From positions 372,001 to 436,000 of the forward strand of contig NZ_JABFVK010000013.1 in NCBI RefSeq assembly GCF_013362815.1: a stretch of 64,000 bases of DNA, written 5' to 3'. Position 1 is the stretch's first letter. Every line of letters starts with the position of its first letter. This DNA is from Hamadaea sp. (GTDB lineage Bacteria; Actinomycetota; Actinomycetes; Mycobacteriales; Micromonosporaceae). The notes beneath the pieces were generated by a model. The model was not told the origin of the DNA. It made no database searches and saw nothing but the letters and a program-made list of their open reading frames with translations. This document shows positions 44,316 through 55,314 of this stretch, piece after piece. The position numbers were made by a program, and so were the translations under genes.

Positions 44316-45177
44316 CGGGCGTCGTGCGGCAGACGTGCACATGGCGAGCCGCTGCGACGGCCAGAACGGCACATCCCGCGCCGAGGACGAGGCGACCGCT
44401 GAGGGTGCCCGCGAGGGCATGGCGCACCGCCGCCGGCGCTTGTTCCAGCAGGACCGAGGCGGCCATGACGACCAGAAACCAGCCGAAGCCGGTCCGCAGC
44501 AACCGCGCGGGAATCCGGGTGCCCAGTCGGGCGCCGACCACGGCACCGGCGACAGCCAATGTGGTGACGATCCCGGTGAGCGTCCAGTCGATTGTGGCGT
44601 GCTGCAGCTGCCCGGCGAGGCCGGCGGCGGCCTGCAGCGTGATGACTAGCAGCGATGTCCCGACAGCTGTCGCCATGGGCAGACCCGCGACCAGCACCAG
44701 TACGGGAACGATGACGAAGCCACCACCGGCGCCGATGAGACCGGTGACCAGCCCGACTGTGCAGCCGAGCGTGAGGAGCGCTGGTAGCCGGCCAGTGTGC
44801 GAGCGCACCCGTAACGGCCGGCGGCAGGAGCGGATCATCAGTGTGGCGGCGGTCGCCATGAGCAGCCCGAACCCGGTCAACAGCATGGTCGGGGGAAGAT
44901 GTGCCGCCAGCCGTCCGCCGGCGTACGCCCCGGCCAAGCCTGCGGTGCCGAGCACGAGGCCGGTGCGCCACTCCAGACGCTGGGCGCGCGCGTGCGGGAC
45001 GAGTGCTGCGGCGCTGGTGACCGCGACGACGAAGAGCGACGCGGGGATGGCGGCATCCGGTTGCTGCCCGGCCAGATAGACGAGCACGGGCACGGTGAGG
45101 ATGGAACCGCCGCCGCCGAGCAGGCCGAGCAGCAGGCCGACGACGACGGCTGCGGCGAGAACCACGGCGAAGGTCAC
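44302..45177 (-). CDS. TauE/SafE-family anion permease
   Basis: A 291-residue permease with about eight transmembrane helices in two repeats: 'VVVGLLLGLLGGGGSILTVPVLVYLAG' (8-34) and 'GLVTGLIGAGGGFVIVPVLVLVAGLP' (about 155-180). This glycine-rich signature is typical of TauE. Located after the persulfide dioxygenase-rhodanese gene, it probably exports sulfite, thiosulfate or related sulfur anions, as TauE does in cst operons. GTG start at 45177. Confidence 0.92.
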   Translation of the reverse strand: MTFAVVLAAAVVVGLLLGLLGGGGSILTVPVLVYLAGQQPDAAIPASLFVVAVTSAAALVPHARAQRLEWRTGLVLGTAGLAGAYAGGRLAAHLPPTMLLTGFGLLMATAATLMIRSCRRPLRVRSHTGRLPALLTLGCTVGLVTGLIGAGGGFVIVPVLVLVAGLPMATAVGTSLLVITLQAAAGLAGQLQHATIDWTLTGIVTTLAVAGAVVGARLGTRIPARLLRTGFGWFLVVMAASVLLEQAPAAVRHALAGTLSGRLVLGAGCAVLAVAAARHVHVCRTTPVNSA

Positions 45178-45186
45178 CTCAAGCCC

Positions 45187-47350
<2,164 letters not shown>

Positions 47351-47413
47351 TCCGCAAGCTTGGCGCCGGCCATGCCTGGCGCGTTTTCAGATTTCATCAG
47401 AAGGGAGCCGCGC

Positions 47414-47581
47414 ATGTGCCGGCAAGTCACCTGTCGCACCTGTGGAAAGGCCACGTACGCCGGCTGCGGAATGCACGTCGAGCAAGTCCTCGCCGGGGTG
47501 CCGCAAAGCCGGCGGTGTGACTGTGCCGCGGCCGCCGACAAGCCGGCCCGTGGCCTGCTGTCTTGGTTTCGGCGACGCTGA
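47414..47581 (+). CDS. small cysteine-rich zinc-ribbon-like protein
   Basis: A 55-residue protein with cysteines in 'CRQVTCRTCGKATYAGCG' and 'RRCDC'. This is a small zinc-ribbon type seen commonly in actinobacteria. GGGAG lies seven bases before ATG 47414. It follows the cstR gene by 64 bases and may be co-transcribed. Could bind zinc or react with sulfane sulfur; function unknown. Confidence 0.78.
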   Translation: MCRQVTCRTCGKATYAGCGMHVEQVLAGVPQSRRCDCAAAADKPARGLLSWFRRR

Positions 47582-47589
47582 AACAGCCG

Positions 47590-50097
47590 TCAGGCGACCA
47601 GCCGGGTGACGCGTTTGGCCATCTCGTTGACGCCGACGTACGCCACGGTCAGGCCGGCGAGTGCGGCCAGCAGCGCGGCCGGCGGCGGAGTCAGCCCGAG
47701 CGCGTCGGCGAGTACCGGCAGATAGGGCAACGCCAGCGTCACCGCCATCACGACCGCGCTGGACAGCAGCAGCAAAGTGGACGGACGGCTGCGCGAGATC
47801 GGGCGGGCCGAGCGCAGTACGAGCATGACCACCAGTTCGGTGGCCGTGGACTCGATGAACCAGCCGGTCCGGAACAATTCGGGTCCGGCCGAGAAGCCCC
47901 ACCGCAGGACGGCGAAGGTGGCCAGGTCGAACAGGGAACTGAGCAGTCCGAACACGATCATGAAAGTGCGGATGCCGGCCAGGTCCCACCGTCGGGGCGA
48001 CGCGAGTTGTTCGGCGTCCACGCTGTCGGTGGCGATCGTGGTGCCCGGCACGTCGGTGAGCAGGTTCAGCAGCAGGATCTGCCGGGGGAGCAGGGGAAGG
48101 AACGGCAGGAACGCCGAGGCGGCGGCCATCGACAGCATGTTTCCGAAGTTGGCGCTCACGGTCACTCTCACGTACTTGAGGGTGTTCGCGAAGGTCCGCC
48201 GCCCCTGGCGTACGCCGTCGGCGATCACCCGCAGATCCTTCTCCAGCAGCACTATCGACGCGGCCTGCTTGGCGACGTCCACGGCGCTGTCGACGGAGAT
48301 GCCGACGTCGGCGGCGTGGAGCGCGGGCGCGTCGTTGATCCCGTCTCCCAGAAAGCCGACGACTTCGCCCCGAGCCCGGAGCGCTCGCACGACACGTTCC
48401 TTGTGCAGCGGCTCGACTTCGGCGAAAACGTGCACGTCGGCGATTTTCTCGGCCAGTTCGGCGTCGCCGAGTGAGTCGATCTCCGATCCGACGAGCATCT
48501 GGCCACGCAACCCGACCGCTTCCGCGATGTGCCCGGCCGCCAGCCGGTTGTCCCCGGTCACCAGGCGGGTGGAGACGCCGAGCGCGGAAAGGTCGCGGAC
48601 CGCGTCGGCCGCGTCGGCCTTCACGGGATCGTGGAACGCCAACAGCCCGTCGAGGATCAGCCCGGTCTCGTCGGCCGGGCCGATGTCGTGCCGGTTCGGC
48701 ATCGCCCGGCTGGCGATGGCCACAACCCGATAGCCGTGTGCACTCAGCTGCGCCAGGCGCTCTTCGACGTCACGCCGGACGAGGTCCAGTGGTACGACTC
48801 CGTGAGCGGTCCGGGCCTGGCCACACGTCGACAGAACACCGGAGACCGCGCCTTTGCAGATCATCAGGGGGCCATCGGCGTCATCGACCAGGACTGACAA
48901 TCGCTTGCGCGTGAAGTCGTAGGGTGCTTCGTCGATCAGCTTGACACGCGATGGCAGCGGTTCCGCCGCCGTGACGATGGCCTCGTCCATCGGATTGGCG
49001 AAGCCGCGTTGCAGTCCGGCGTTCAGCGCCGCGAGCCGCAGGACCGCCGGACTGTCGGCGCCGTCGAGGCTGATCGCCCGGTCCAGCCGGACCGAACCGG
49101 CCGTCAGCGTGCCGGTCTTGTCGGTGCACAGCACGGTCATGCCGCCGAAGTCCTCGATCGCGTCGAGGCGCTTGACGATGACCTTCTCCGCGGCCATCAA
49201 GCGGGCGCCCGCGGCCAAGCTGAGCGCCACAATCGCGGGGAGCAGCTGTGGTGTCAATCCGACCGCCAAAGCCAGCGAGAACAACACAGCGTCCAAGGCC
49301 GGTCGGCCGAGCAAGAGATTCACGACAAGGATCACCGTGACGAGCACCGCCATCGCGCGTACGAGCAGAAGACCGAAGCGGGTCATGCCCCGCTCGAAGC
49401 TGGTCGTGACGTCGCGCCCGGCAAGTCGCTCGTAGACCGCCGCGAACTCGGTGGCGCGGCCGGTTTGCGCGACCACCGCGGATCCCGCGCCGCTGATCAC
49501 ATGGGTGCCCATGAACAGCGCGTCCGTGCGCTGCGCCAGCTCGGCCTGCGGGTCCGCGGGCCGGTCGGACTTCTCGACGGGAAACGACTCGCCGGTGAGC
49601 GCCGACTCGTCCACGAGGAGGTTGCGCGAGGTCAGCACCCGGCAATCGGCGGGCACAATGTCGCCGGCCCGCAGCACCACGACGTCGCCGACGACGACCT
49701 CCTCCAGCGCCACGGGCCGCTCACGACCGTCGCGCAGCACGTCGGCATGCACTTGTACGCGAGCAAGCAGTGCGTCGACAGCGCGACCGGCGCGGTGGTC
49801 CTGCCAGAAGCCGAGTGTCCCACTGGCGGCGATGATGGCAAGGATGATCACGCCGTCGGTCAGGTCGCCGAGAAGCATCGCCAGGACGGTCGCGGCGACG
49901 AGGATCAGGATGATCGGATTGGTGAACTGAGCCAGCAACAGCCGGACACCCTGCTTGCGAGGAGCACCGGCGATGCGATTGGGACCGTACGCAGCGAGCC
50001 GGCGCGAGGCCTCTGCCGAGGTCAAGCCGTCGGCGGTCGCGCCCGCGTCCGCCAGCGCCGCCGCGGTCGAACCGGCCCAGAACGCGCGGTTTGCCAT
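47590..50097 (-). CDS. magnesium-translocating P-type ATPase (MgtA/MgtB-like)
   Basis: An 835-residue type IIIB P-ATPase. The N-terminal cation ATPase domain, 'LTGESFPVEKSDRP' (actuator), phosphorylation motif 'CTDKTGTLTAGSVRLDRA' (about 325), hinge 'VGFLGDGINDAPALHAADVGISVD' (about 620) and membrane motif 'NFGNMLSMAAASAFLPFLPLLPRQILLLNLLTD' are characteristic of MgtA. It should import Mg2+ using ATP. A box with one mismatch lies 72 bases upstream, suggesting induction with the dormancy set. Confidence 0.92.
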   Translation of the reverse strand: MANRAFWAGSTAAALADAGATADGLTSAEASRRLAAYGPNRIAGAPRKQGVRLLLAQFTNPIILILVAATVLAMLLGDLTDGVIILAIIAASGTLGFWQDHRAGRAVDALLARVQVHADVLRDGRERPVALEEVVVGDVVVLRAGDIVPADCRVLTSRNLLVDESALTGESFPVEKSDRPADPQAELAQRTDALFMGTHVISGAGSAVVAQTGRATEFAAVYERLAGRDVTTSFERGMTRFGLLLVRAMAVLVTVILVVNLLLGRPALDAVLFSLALAVGLTPQLLPAIVALSLAAGARLMAAEKVIVKRLDAIEDFGGMTVLCTDKTGTLTAGSVRLDRAISLDGADSPAVLRLAALNAGLQRGFANPMDEAIVTAAEPLPSRVKLIDEAPYDFTRKRLSVLVDDADGPLMICKGAVSGVLSTCGQARTAHGVVPLDLVRRDVEERLAQLSAHGYRVVAIASRAMPNRHDIGPADETGLILDGLLAFHDPVKADAADAVRDLSALGVSTRLVTGDNRLAAGHIAEAVGLRGQMLVGSEIDSLGDAELAEKIADVHVFAEVEPLHKERVVRALRARGEVVGFLGDGINDAPALHAADVGISVDSAVDVAKQAASIVLLEKDLRVIADGVRQGRRTFANTLKYVRVTVSANFGNMLSMAAASAFLPFLPLLPRQILLLNLLTDVPGTTIATDSVDAEQLASPRRWDLAGIRTFMIVFGLLSSLFDLATFAVLRWGFSAGPELFRTGWFIESTATELVVMLVLRSARPISRSRPSTLLLLSSAVVMAVTLALPYLPVLADALGLTPPPAALLAALAGLTVAYVGVNEMAKRVTRLVA

Positions 50098-50168
50098 CCC
50101 ATCACCCCTCCCGGCAAGTCTGGAGGTTCGACGCCGGACTGGTCAGCGGCGCAATGCCCCGGCAGACC

Positions 50169-50182
50169 GGGCCTTTGGTCCC
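50169..50182 (-). promoter_or_regulatory. DosR-like box, Mg ATPase
   Basis: GGGCC-TTTG-GTCCC matches nine of ten defining bases. A start near 50133 would leave a 36-base leader. Confidence 0.6.
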
Positions 50183-50238
50183 GGTGGCCGGGCATCAGAG
50201 CCGGCGGCTCGCCGGTCGTAGCCACCAGGAGAGCATCG

Positions 50239-51597
50239 TCAGCCCGGCGAACGACAGCGGCGCGAGGATGTTCGTCCAGCCGGTGCCGGCTGGAGTGCTT
50301 CCCGCCCAGGTTCAGGGGTCAATCCCAGCGCGGTGGCATCTCGGCGCATCGCCGACAACAGGATGGGCAGATCCGGATAGCCGTCGGCATCGGCCTGCAC
50401 GGCGATGGTCAGCCGCCCGGCGTACGAGAGGGCCAGAAAGCCGATGCTGATATTGCCCACCACGGTGCCGATCGGGACGACCTCGACGATCGTCGTCCCC
50501 AGCAACCGAACGTCGTCAGGCGGTCCGGCGACGTTGCTCTCCACAAAGTGGATCATGCGCTGATGGCGGCTGAACCACCTGAGCAGACCGAGCCGGGACA
50601 AGCCGATCAGCAGACCGTTGCTGGCCGTCGGCAGCTGACGTGCTTTCGCCTGAGCGCTCCGCCAGGCTATGTCGGCCAGCCGATCGTGGACGTCGGCCGA
50701 CAACGGCACCCGTACTGCGACGCCGCCCGTGCGGTTGCCGTTCGCCGTGTCCGCCGTGTGTTCGGTGTCCCGCAAGGACATGGCGACGGTCGCGTGCAGG
50801 TCCACGTCGTCGACCACCTCGCCTCGCGTACGCAACAGCCCGCGTAATCCGCCTGCAGCCAGGGCCAGCACGACATCGTTGACCTTGCCACCGTGCCGAT
50901 GCGCCGCGGCCTTCGCCTCCTGGAGATCCACGGTCACGGTGTCCAGACGGCGCCGCACCCCGACCGGAGCGGTCAGCGACGTCCGCTGCGCGTGCCGCAA
51001 CGCCGCCATCTGACGCCACTGCGAGACGTCCGGCAGGCGGACCGCCCGCAATGCCGCCAACCGGCGAGCGAGGTTGTCCTGGGCCAGCGTCGCCCAGCCC
51101 GGCCGAGGCGTCGGCGTCGGCGTCGGCAGGGGGCGAGCCCCGTCCGCGAGCGCGCTGAACAGGCGTACAGTCGTCAGCCCGTCAGCGACCACATGATGCA
51201 TCGCGAACACCACCGCTGCCCGGTCGCCCCCGGTCAGGCCGGTGACCAGCCAGACACGCCACAGCGGGCGGCCGGGGTCGAGCGGCTCGTTCGTCAGGCG
51301 TACCGCGAGATCAGTCAGCCGCTCGGTTCCGGGCAGGGCGATCTGCCGTACGTGATAGGCGAGGTCGACCTCCGGCGCGTCTATCCAGATCGGCCGGCCG
51401 GCGAACCACCGCGGCCGGTAGACGACCTGCCGCAACCGGGGAACTCGCGGCGCGCGCTCGGCGATCCGCGTACGCAACTCGTCCAGCGAAGGCGTACCGT
51501 CCAGCAGCGCCAGCGCGCCGACCCGGGCCGGCGCCGCGGGCGTCTCGACGTACACGTTGATCAGATCGGTGGGCGTCAGCCGCTCGATCGCCGTCAT
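50239..51597 (-). CDS. wax ester synthase/diacylglycerol acyltransferase (WS/DGAT)
   Basis: A 452-residue acyltransferase that makes triacylglycerol or wax esters. The catalytic HHxxxDG motif is intact (His134-His135, Asp139, Gly140 in 'MHHVVADG'). 'PLWRVWLVTGL' and the C-terminal 'SNVAGPPDDVRLLGTTI' (about 365) are family features. Mycobacterial Tgs1 of this family is DosR-controlled and drives dormancy lipid storage. ATG 51597 has only GGAGA two to three bases upstream; a DosR-like box is 37 bases away. Confidence 0.94.
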   Translation of the reverse strand: MTAIERLTPTDLINVYVETPAAPARVGALALLDGTPSLDELRTRIAERAPRVPRLRQVVYRPRWFAGRPIWIDAPEVDLAYHVRQIALPGTERLTDLAVRLTNEPLDPGRPLWRVWLVTGLTGGDRAAVVFAMHHVVADGLTTVRLFSALADGARPLPTPTPTPRPGWATLAQDNLARRLAALRAVRLPDVSQWRQMAALRHAQRTSLTAPVGVRRRLDTVTVDLQEAKAAAHRHGGKVNDVVLALAAGGLRGLLRTRGEVVDDVDLHATVAMSLRDTEHTADTANGNRTGGVAVRVPLSADVHDRLADIAWRSAQAKARQLPTASNGLLIGLSRLGLLRWFSRHQRMIHFVESNVAGPPDDVRLLGTTIVEVVPIGTVVGNISIGFLALSYAGRLTIAVQADADGYPDLPILLSAMRRDATALGLTPEPGREALQPAPAGRTSSRRCRSPG

Positions 51598-51633
51598 GTC
51601 TCCAGCCTTCGCGGGACCGATGGGCTCCGGCCA

Positions 51634-51647
51634 GGGCCGTTCGACCC
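51634..51647. promoter_or_regulatory. DosR-like box between divergent WS/DGAT and F420-type genes
   Basis: GGGCC-GTTC-GACCC matches eight of ten defining bases. Its centre lies 43.5 bases from one ATG and 44.5 from the other, so both transcripts could be nearly leaderless. Confidence 0.45.
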
Positions 51648-51684
51648 TGATGGGTCCCGTTGTCGCCCCCCTAACGTCAGCCCC

Positions 51685-52215
51685 ATGGGACACGCACGCA
51701 CGCGGCCGCTGTACCGGCTGAAGAGATGGATGTACCCCCACAACCGGCCGAACTGGCTCGCCCGGGCATTGAACAACGTGTCGGTCGCCCAGTTCCGCTC
51801 CGGTGTGCTCGCGAACCGCCGATGGGTCGTCATGGAGGTGCCCGGGTTCCGGTCCGGCCGAACGGTCTCGTGTCCCCTGGTCGTCGCTCCGGTGGCGGGT
51901 CATCGATACCTGGTGTCGATGCTGGGTCCCGACTCGAATTGGGTGCGCAACGTGCGCGCCGCCGACGGGCATGTCGTACTGCGGCATCGCGACCGGGAGA
52001 CGGTTCAGCTCGTCGAGGTCCCGGTCGCGGACCGGGCTCGCATCATCAAGCGCTACCTGGACTTCGCGCCTGGCGCACGGCCGCACATCCCGGTCGATCG
52101 CCACGCCCCGCTGGAGGAGTTCGAGAAGATCGCCGACCGCATCCCCGTCTTCCGCATCACCGCCGACGCTGCGGTCGACGCCGCGGCTCGGCGGATGCCG
52201 GCGATCTCAAGGTGA
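51685..52215 (+). CDS. deazaflavin(F420)-dependent nitroreductase family protein
   Basis: A 176-residue DUF385/DDN-type split barrel. 'VMEVPGFRSGRTVSCPLVVAPVAGHRYLVSMLGPDSNWVRNVRAADG' follows the family pattern: GR[K/T] loop, then 'GxxxxxWVRNxRA', which contacts F420. It is the most canonical F420-type gene here. The C-terminal extension 'PVDRHAPLEEFEKIADRIPVFRI' is also typical. ATG 51685 lacks a ribosome-binding site. It diverges from WS/DGAT across the shared box. Confidence 0.9.
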   Translation: MGHARTRPLYRLKRWMYPHNRPNWLARALNNVSVAQFRSGVLANRRWVVMEVPGFRSGRTVSCPLVVAPVAGHRYLVSMLGPDSNWVRNVRAADGHVVLRHRDRETVQLVEVPVADRARIIKRYLDFAPGARPHIPVDRHAPLEEFEKIADRIPVFRITADAAVDAAARRMPAISR

Positions 52216-52227
52216 AGGAGGACCGTG

Positions 52228-52683
52228 ATGGCCCGCATGACGATACGCCACCTCGACGGTGACGCGTTCTCCGTCGACATCCGGCAGCACCGGCTGTTCG
52301 TCGACCAGCGTACGGGGACGGGCGCCGAGCGGGGACCGACTCCGGTGGAGCTGTTCGTCGCCAGTCTGGCCGGCTGCGCCGCCTACTATGCCCATCGCTA
52401 CCTGCTGGAGCAGGGCTGGCCGGACGAGAAGCTGACGGTCGAGTGCGACTGGCTCATGAGAGCCGGGACACCGCATGCCGTCGGCAGTGTCCGGCTGCGC
52501 GTGACGACTCCCGGCCCGATCCCGGCGACGCTCCGGCACGGTCTGCTGAGCGCGATCGACGCCTGCACCGTCCAGAACTCGATCCGGCCGCCCCTGCCGG
52601 CTGTCTCCGTGGAGTTGGCCGACGGCACCGCCGACCCCATCAGCGTCCAGGACATCCTGCACCACCAGGCGAACGCCGTTTGA
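52228..52683 (+). CDS. OsmC/Ohr-family protein
   Basis: A 151-residue OsmC-like protein, probably a thiol peroxidase for organic hydroperoxides. 'TPVELFVASLAGCAAYYAHRYL' carries the first catalytic Cys (about 50) and 'LLSAIDACTVQNSI' the second (about 113). AAGGAGG is six bases before ATG 52228. It follows the F420-type gene by 12 bases and is probably co-transcribed. Confidence 0.92.
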   Translation: MARMTIRHLDGDAFSVDIRQHRLFVDQRTGTGAERGPTPVELFVASLAGCAAYYAHRYLLEQGWPDEKLTVECDWLMRAGTPHAVGSVRLRVTTPGPIPATLRHGLLSAIDACTVQNSIRPPLPAVSVELADGTADPISVQDILHHQANAV

Positions 52684-52703
52684 GCGGTGTGGCCCTGCCG
52701 GGC

Positions 52704-52717
52704 GGGACCATCGCCTC
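52704..52717 (+). promoter_or_regulatory. DosR-like box, USP cluster
   Basis: GGGAC-CATC-GCCTC matches eight of ten defining bases. A start near 52753 would leave a 27-base leader with AAGGAGG. Confidence 0.4.
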
Positions 52718-52779
52718 TGCTCGTCGCCGAGGCCACAGGCGCAGCCTCAGATCACAGCACATTTGCCAAGGAGGTTGAC

Positions 52780-53247
52780 ATGAACTTCGGCATCGTCGTC
52801 GGCGTCGACGGCTCTGAAGCCGGTCGGCGTGCGTTGCGCTGGGCGGCCACCGAGGCCGAGGCTCGGGGTGGCACCGTTCACGCGGTCATCGTCTGGACAT
52901 GGGACGGCACCGGAACCTTCGCGCCGATGGCCACTTCGCCTGACGAGGAACGTGAGCGCGCGGAGACTGTGCTCGCCAGGGACATCGCCCCCATAATCAA
53001 CGACTTCCCGACGATCACCATCGCCGCCGACGTGATCGAGGGCCGCCCCGCTCGTGAGCTGACTCGGGCCGCTCGCGAGGCGGACTTGCTCGCCGTCGGC
53101 AGCCACGGTCACAGCCATCTACACCAGGCGGTGCTCGGCTCAGTCAGCGAGGAGTGCGTACGCGCGGCCACCTGCCCGGTCGTGGTGGTGCCCGCGGCGC
53201 GTGCGGAGGCCATAGCGAAGCCGGAAGCGCTGGTCAGTGCCCGGTGA
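52780..53247 (+). CDS. universal stress protein
   Basis: A 155-residue single-domain USP: 'FGIVVGVDGSEAGRRALRWAATEA' and a complete ATP loop GSHG...9...GS ('GSHGHSHLHQAVLGS'). AAGGAGG precedes ATG 52780. First of three consecutive USP genes on this strand. Confidence 0.93.
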   Translation: MNFGIVVGVDGSEAGRRALRWAATEAEARGGTVHAVIVWTWDGTGTFAPMATSPDEERERAETVLARDIAPIINDFPTITIAADVIEGRPARELTRAAREADLLAVGSHGHSHLHQAVLGSVSEECVRAATCPVVVVPAARAEAIAKPEALVSAR

Positions 53248-53254
53248 ACCGTGA

Positions 53255-53280
53255 GCCGACCGGCCACCGGGCCGGTCGGC
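53255..53280 (+). terminator. hairpin between USP genes
   Basis: GCCGACCGGCC (53255-53265) pairs perfectly with GGCCGGTCGGC (53270-53280) across a four-base loop. It may end or attenuate transcription between the first two USP genes. Confidence 0.55.
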
Positions 53281-53325
53281 TGAGCTCGCTGGAGACGGTA
53301 GGCGATCGAGGGGAAGGGGACAGCC

Positions 53326-54207
53326 ATGGTGAACAAGCCCGTAGTCGTCGGGGTCGACGGATCGCCGGAGAGTCTGGGCGCGGCCGAAGCTGCCGCGCGT
53401 GAGGCCGTTCTGCGGCGAGTGCCGCTCGATGTCGTGCATGGATTCATCTGGCCCTACATGCGTACTGTCCCGCTTGGTCCGTCCGATCTGGGCCCGATCC
53501 AGGGCGGCCTGGAAAACGAGGCACGTCAGCTGGTCGACGACGCCGTCGCCCGAAGCCGGAAGGCCGTTCCCGGGGCGGAGATCACGGGCCGGGTGGTCAC
53601 CGGCTCCGCTGCGCAAGTGCTGATCGCCGCTGCCCATGAGGCGTCCCTGGTCGTCGTGGGCGACCGGGGGCTGGGCGCGTTCACCGGGCTGCTCGCCGGT
53701 TCCGTCGCCGTCCACGTCGCTGCTCACGCCGCGTGCCCGGTCCTGGTCGTACGCGGAGACGCCGACCCGGTCGCGCCAGTGCTGCTGGCGACCGACGGCT
53801 CTCCGTCGGCGGATCCTGCCGTGGGCTTCGCGTTCGAGGAGGCGTCCTTGCGTGGCACGGCCTTGATCGCTCTCCACGCCTGGCGGCATCCGATGTCGGC
53901 CCGGCCGGGCGACATGCAACCCCTCGTCTACGACGAGGCCGTCGGCCGGGAGGAAGAGGAGCGTGTCCTCGCTGAGGCGCTGGCCGGATGGCGGGAAAAG
54001 TTCCCCGACGTCGTGGTTCGCCAGCAGGTGACGCACGGTCGGATCCGCCGCACGATCATCGACGCGACCGCCGCCGCCCAGCTCGTCGTGCTCGGCAGCC
54101 GTGGCCACGGCGGCTTCACCGGTTTGCTGCTCGGCTCGGTCAGCCAGGCCGTCTTGCACCACTCGGCTTGCCCGGTCGTCATCGTTCCCAGTGCCGTCCG
54201 GCATTGA
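53326..54207 (+). CDS. tandem universal stress protein
   Basis: A 293-residue two-domain USP; both nucleotide loops are intact (GDRG...9...GS at about 113 and GSRG...9...GS at about 260). Same architecture as the proteins at 32006 and 61683. AGGGGAAGGGGAC-type bases precede ATG 53326. Follows a hairpin and precedes another USP by 18 bases. Confidence 0.93.
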   Translation: MVNKPVVVGVDGSPESLGAAEAAAREAVLRRVPLDVVHGFIWPYMRTVPLGPSDLGPIQGGLENEARQLVDDAVARSRKAVPGAEITGRVVTGSAAQVLIAAAHEASLVVVGDRGLGAFTGLLAGSVAVHVAAHAACPVLVVRGDADPVAPVLLATDGSPSADPAVGFAFEEASLRGTALIALHAWRHPMSARPGDMQPLVYDEAVGREEEERVLAEALAGWREKFPDVVVRQQVTHGRIRRTIIDATAAAQLVVLGSRGHGGFTGLLLGSVSQAVLHHSACPVVIVPSAVRH

Positions 54208-54225
54208 CTTCTCAGGGAGGTCGTC

Positions 54226-54693
54226 ATGACCAGCACCTATCGCATCGTCGTCGGCGTCGACGGGTCACCGGCCTCCGTCGCCGCTCTCCGCTGGGCCTTC
54301 CGACAGGCGTACGCCCGCCGGGGCAGCGTGCTGGCGGTCTGCGTCTGGCCCTGGGATCCCCGGCGGGAGGTCACTCACGCTGAAGCGACGCACGCGCAAT
54401 GTGAGGCGTTGCTGAGCGAGGCCATCACGGTCGCGCTGGCCGACAACCCCAGAGTGCCGGTCAGCGGCCGGGTGGTCGTCGGCCGGGCTGCGTACGAGCT
54501 GGTCAAGGTGGCTCGGGTAGCGGATCTGCTGGTGCTCGGCAGCCACGGCCGTGGCCGAGTCAGCCGCGCGATGCTCGGATCGGTCACCGAAGCCTGCGTC
54601 CGGCTTTCGACGGTTCCAGTCGTGGTTCTGCCCCACCGGGCGCCGGTGCCCGCTACGCAGCCCGCGCGGGCTCTCACCGCCGCAACGGTCTGA
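54226..54693 (+). CDS. universal stress protein
   Basis: A 155-residue single-domain USP with 'RIVVGVDGSPASVAALRWAFRQA' and the ATP loop GSHG...9...GS ('GSHGRGRVSRAMLGS'). Probably in one transcript with the preceding two-domain USP. A strong hairpin follows the stop. Confidence 0.93.
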   Translation: MTSTYRIVVGVDGSPASVAALRWAFRQAYARRGSVLAVCVWPWDPRREVTHAEATHAQCEALLSEAITVALADNPRVPVSGRVVVGRAAYELVKVARVADLLVLGSHGRGRVSRAMLGSVTEACVRLSTVPVVVLPHRAPVPATQPARALTAATV

Positions 54694-54744
54694 TCGCATT
54701 GCTTGCCAAACCGTCGGCTGACCTGACGGCACAGCATGACCCGC

Positions 54745-54787
54745 GCACGACACGGCCGCCGGAATCGCCTCGGCGGCCGTGTCGTGC
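54745..54787. terminator. strong bidirectional hairpin terminator
   Basis: A perfect 16-bp stem (54745-54760 with 54772-54787) and an 11-base loop sit between the convergent stops of the USP (54693) and flavodoxin-like (54791) genes. Confidence 0.8.
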
Positions 54788-54790
54788 CGG

Positions 54791-55276
54791 TCACCGCGTA
54801 GCTTGCGCCAGTTCGTCCGCTACGGCCGCCGCGAATGCTTTCACCTGGGCCGGATTGCGCCAGTCGCCCGCCCTCGTCTTCGCCATCGCTGACGCGACGA
54901 GACCCTTGGCGTCACGGGCGAGCCGTCCGCCGAACGTCATCGAGCCTCGGGCCCCGACAACCGCGGCGGCCTTCGCCACCTGGGACACGGGCGGCAACGT
55001 TCCCTGGTTCGCGGAGTCGTCGAGCGGTCCGCTCGCGATCAACCACACCGGAATCGACTGCAGGGCGGAACGGAACCGGTTGACGAATCGGCGAGCGTCG
55101 CGATGCCAGCGGCTGTTGTACAGCGCTCCGGCGACGATGACGCCCTTGTAGCCGTCGACAGAGAGGATCCTGGCTGCCGGTCGGACGTCGACGCGCAGCC
55201 CGTGCGCGATGAGCTCGGCGCCGATCATGTCGGCCAAGCCGGCGGTGCCGCCGCGTTTCGAACCGTACGCGATCAA
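54791..55276 (-). CDS. flavodoxin-like protein with displaced start
   Basis: A 161-residue flavodoxin-domain protein (protoporphyrinogen oxidase/HemG-like long-flavodoxin type). 'IAYGSKRGGTAGLADMIG' is the FMN phosphate loop and 'VIVAGALYNSRWHRDA' the second loop. The frame begins at a TTG (55276). A strong ribosome-binding site and an ATG ten bases upstream are in another frame: removing one C from ATGACCCATC would give the expected start Met-Thr-Ile-Leu-Ile. So either a single-base insertion, a sequencing error, or TTG initiation. It is the first gene after the convergent hairpin. Confidence 0.8.
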   Translation of the reverse strand: MIAYGSKRGGTAGLADMIGAELIAHGLRVDVRPAARILSVDGYKGVIVAGALYNSRWHRDARRFVNRFRSALQSIPVWLIASGPLDDSANQGTLPPVSQVAKAAAVVGARGSMTFGGRLARDAKGLVASAMAKTRAGDWRNPAQVKAFAAAVADELAQATR

Positions 55277-55314
55277 GATGGGTCATCCTACGTTCTCCTC
55301 TCGAAGCCTTACCG

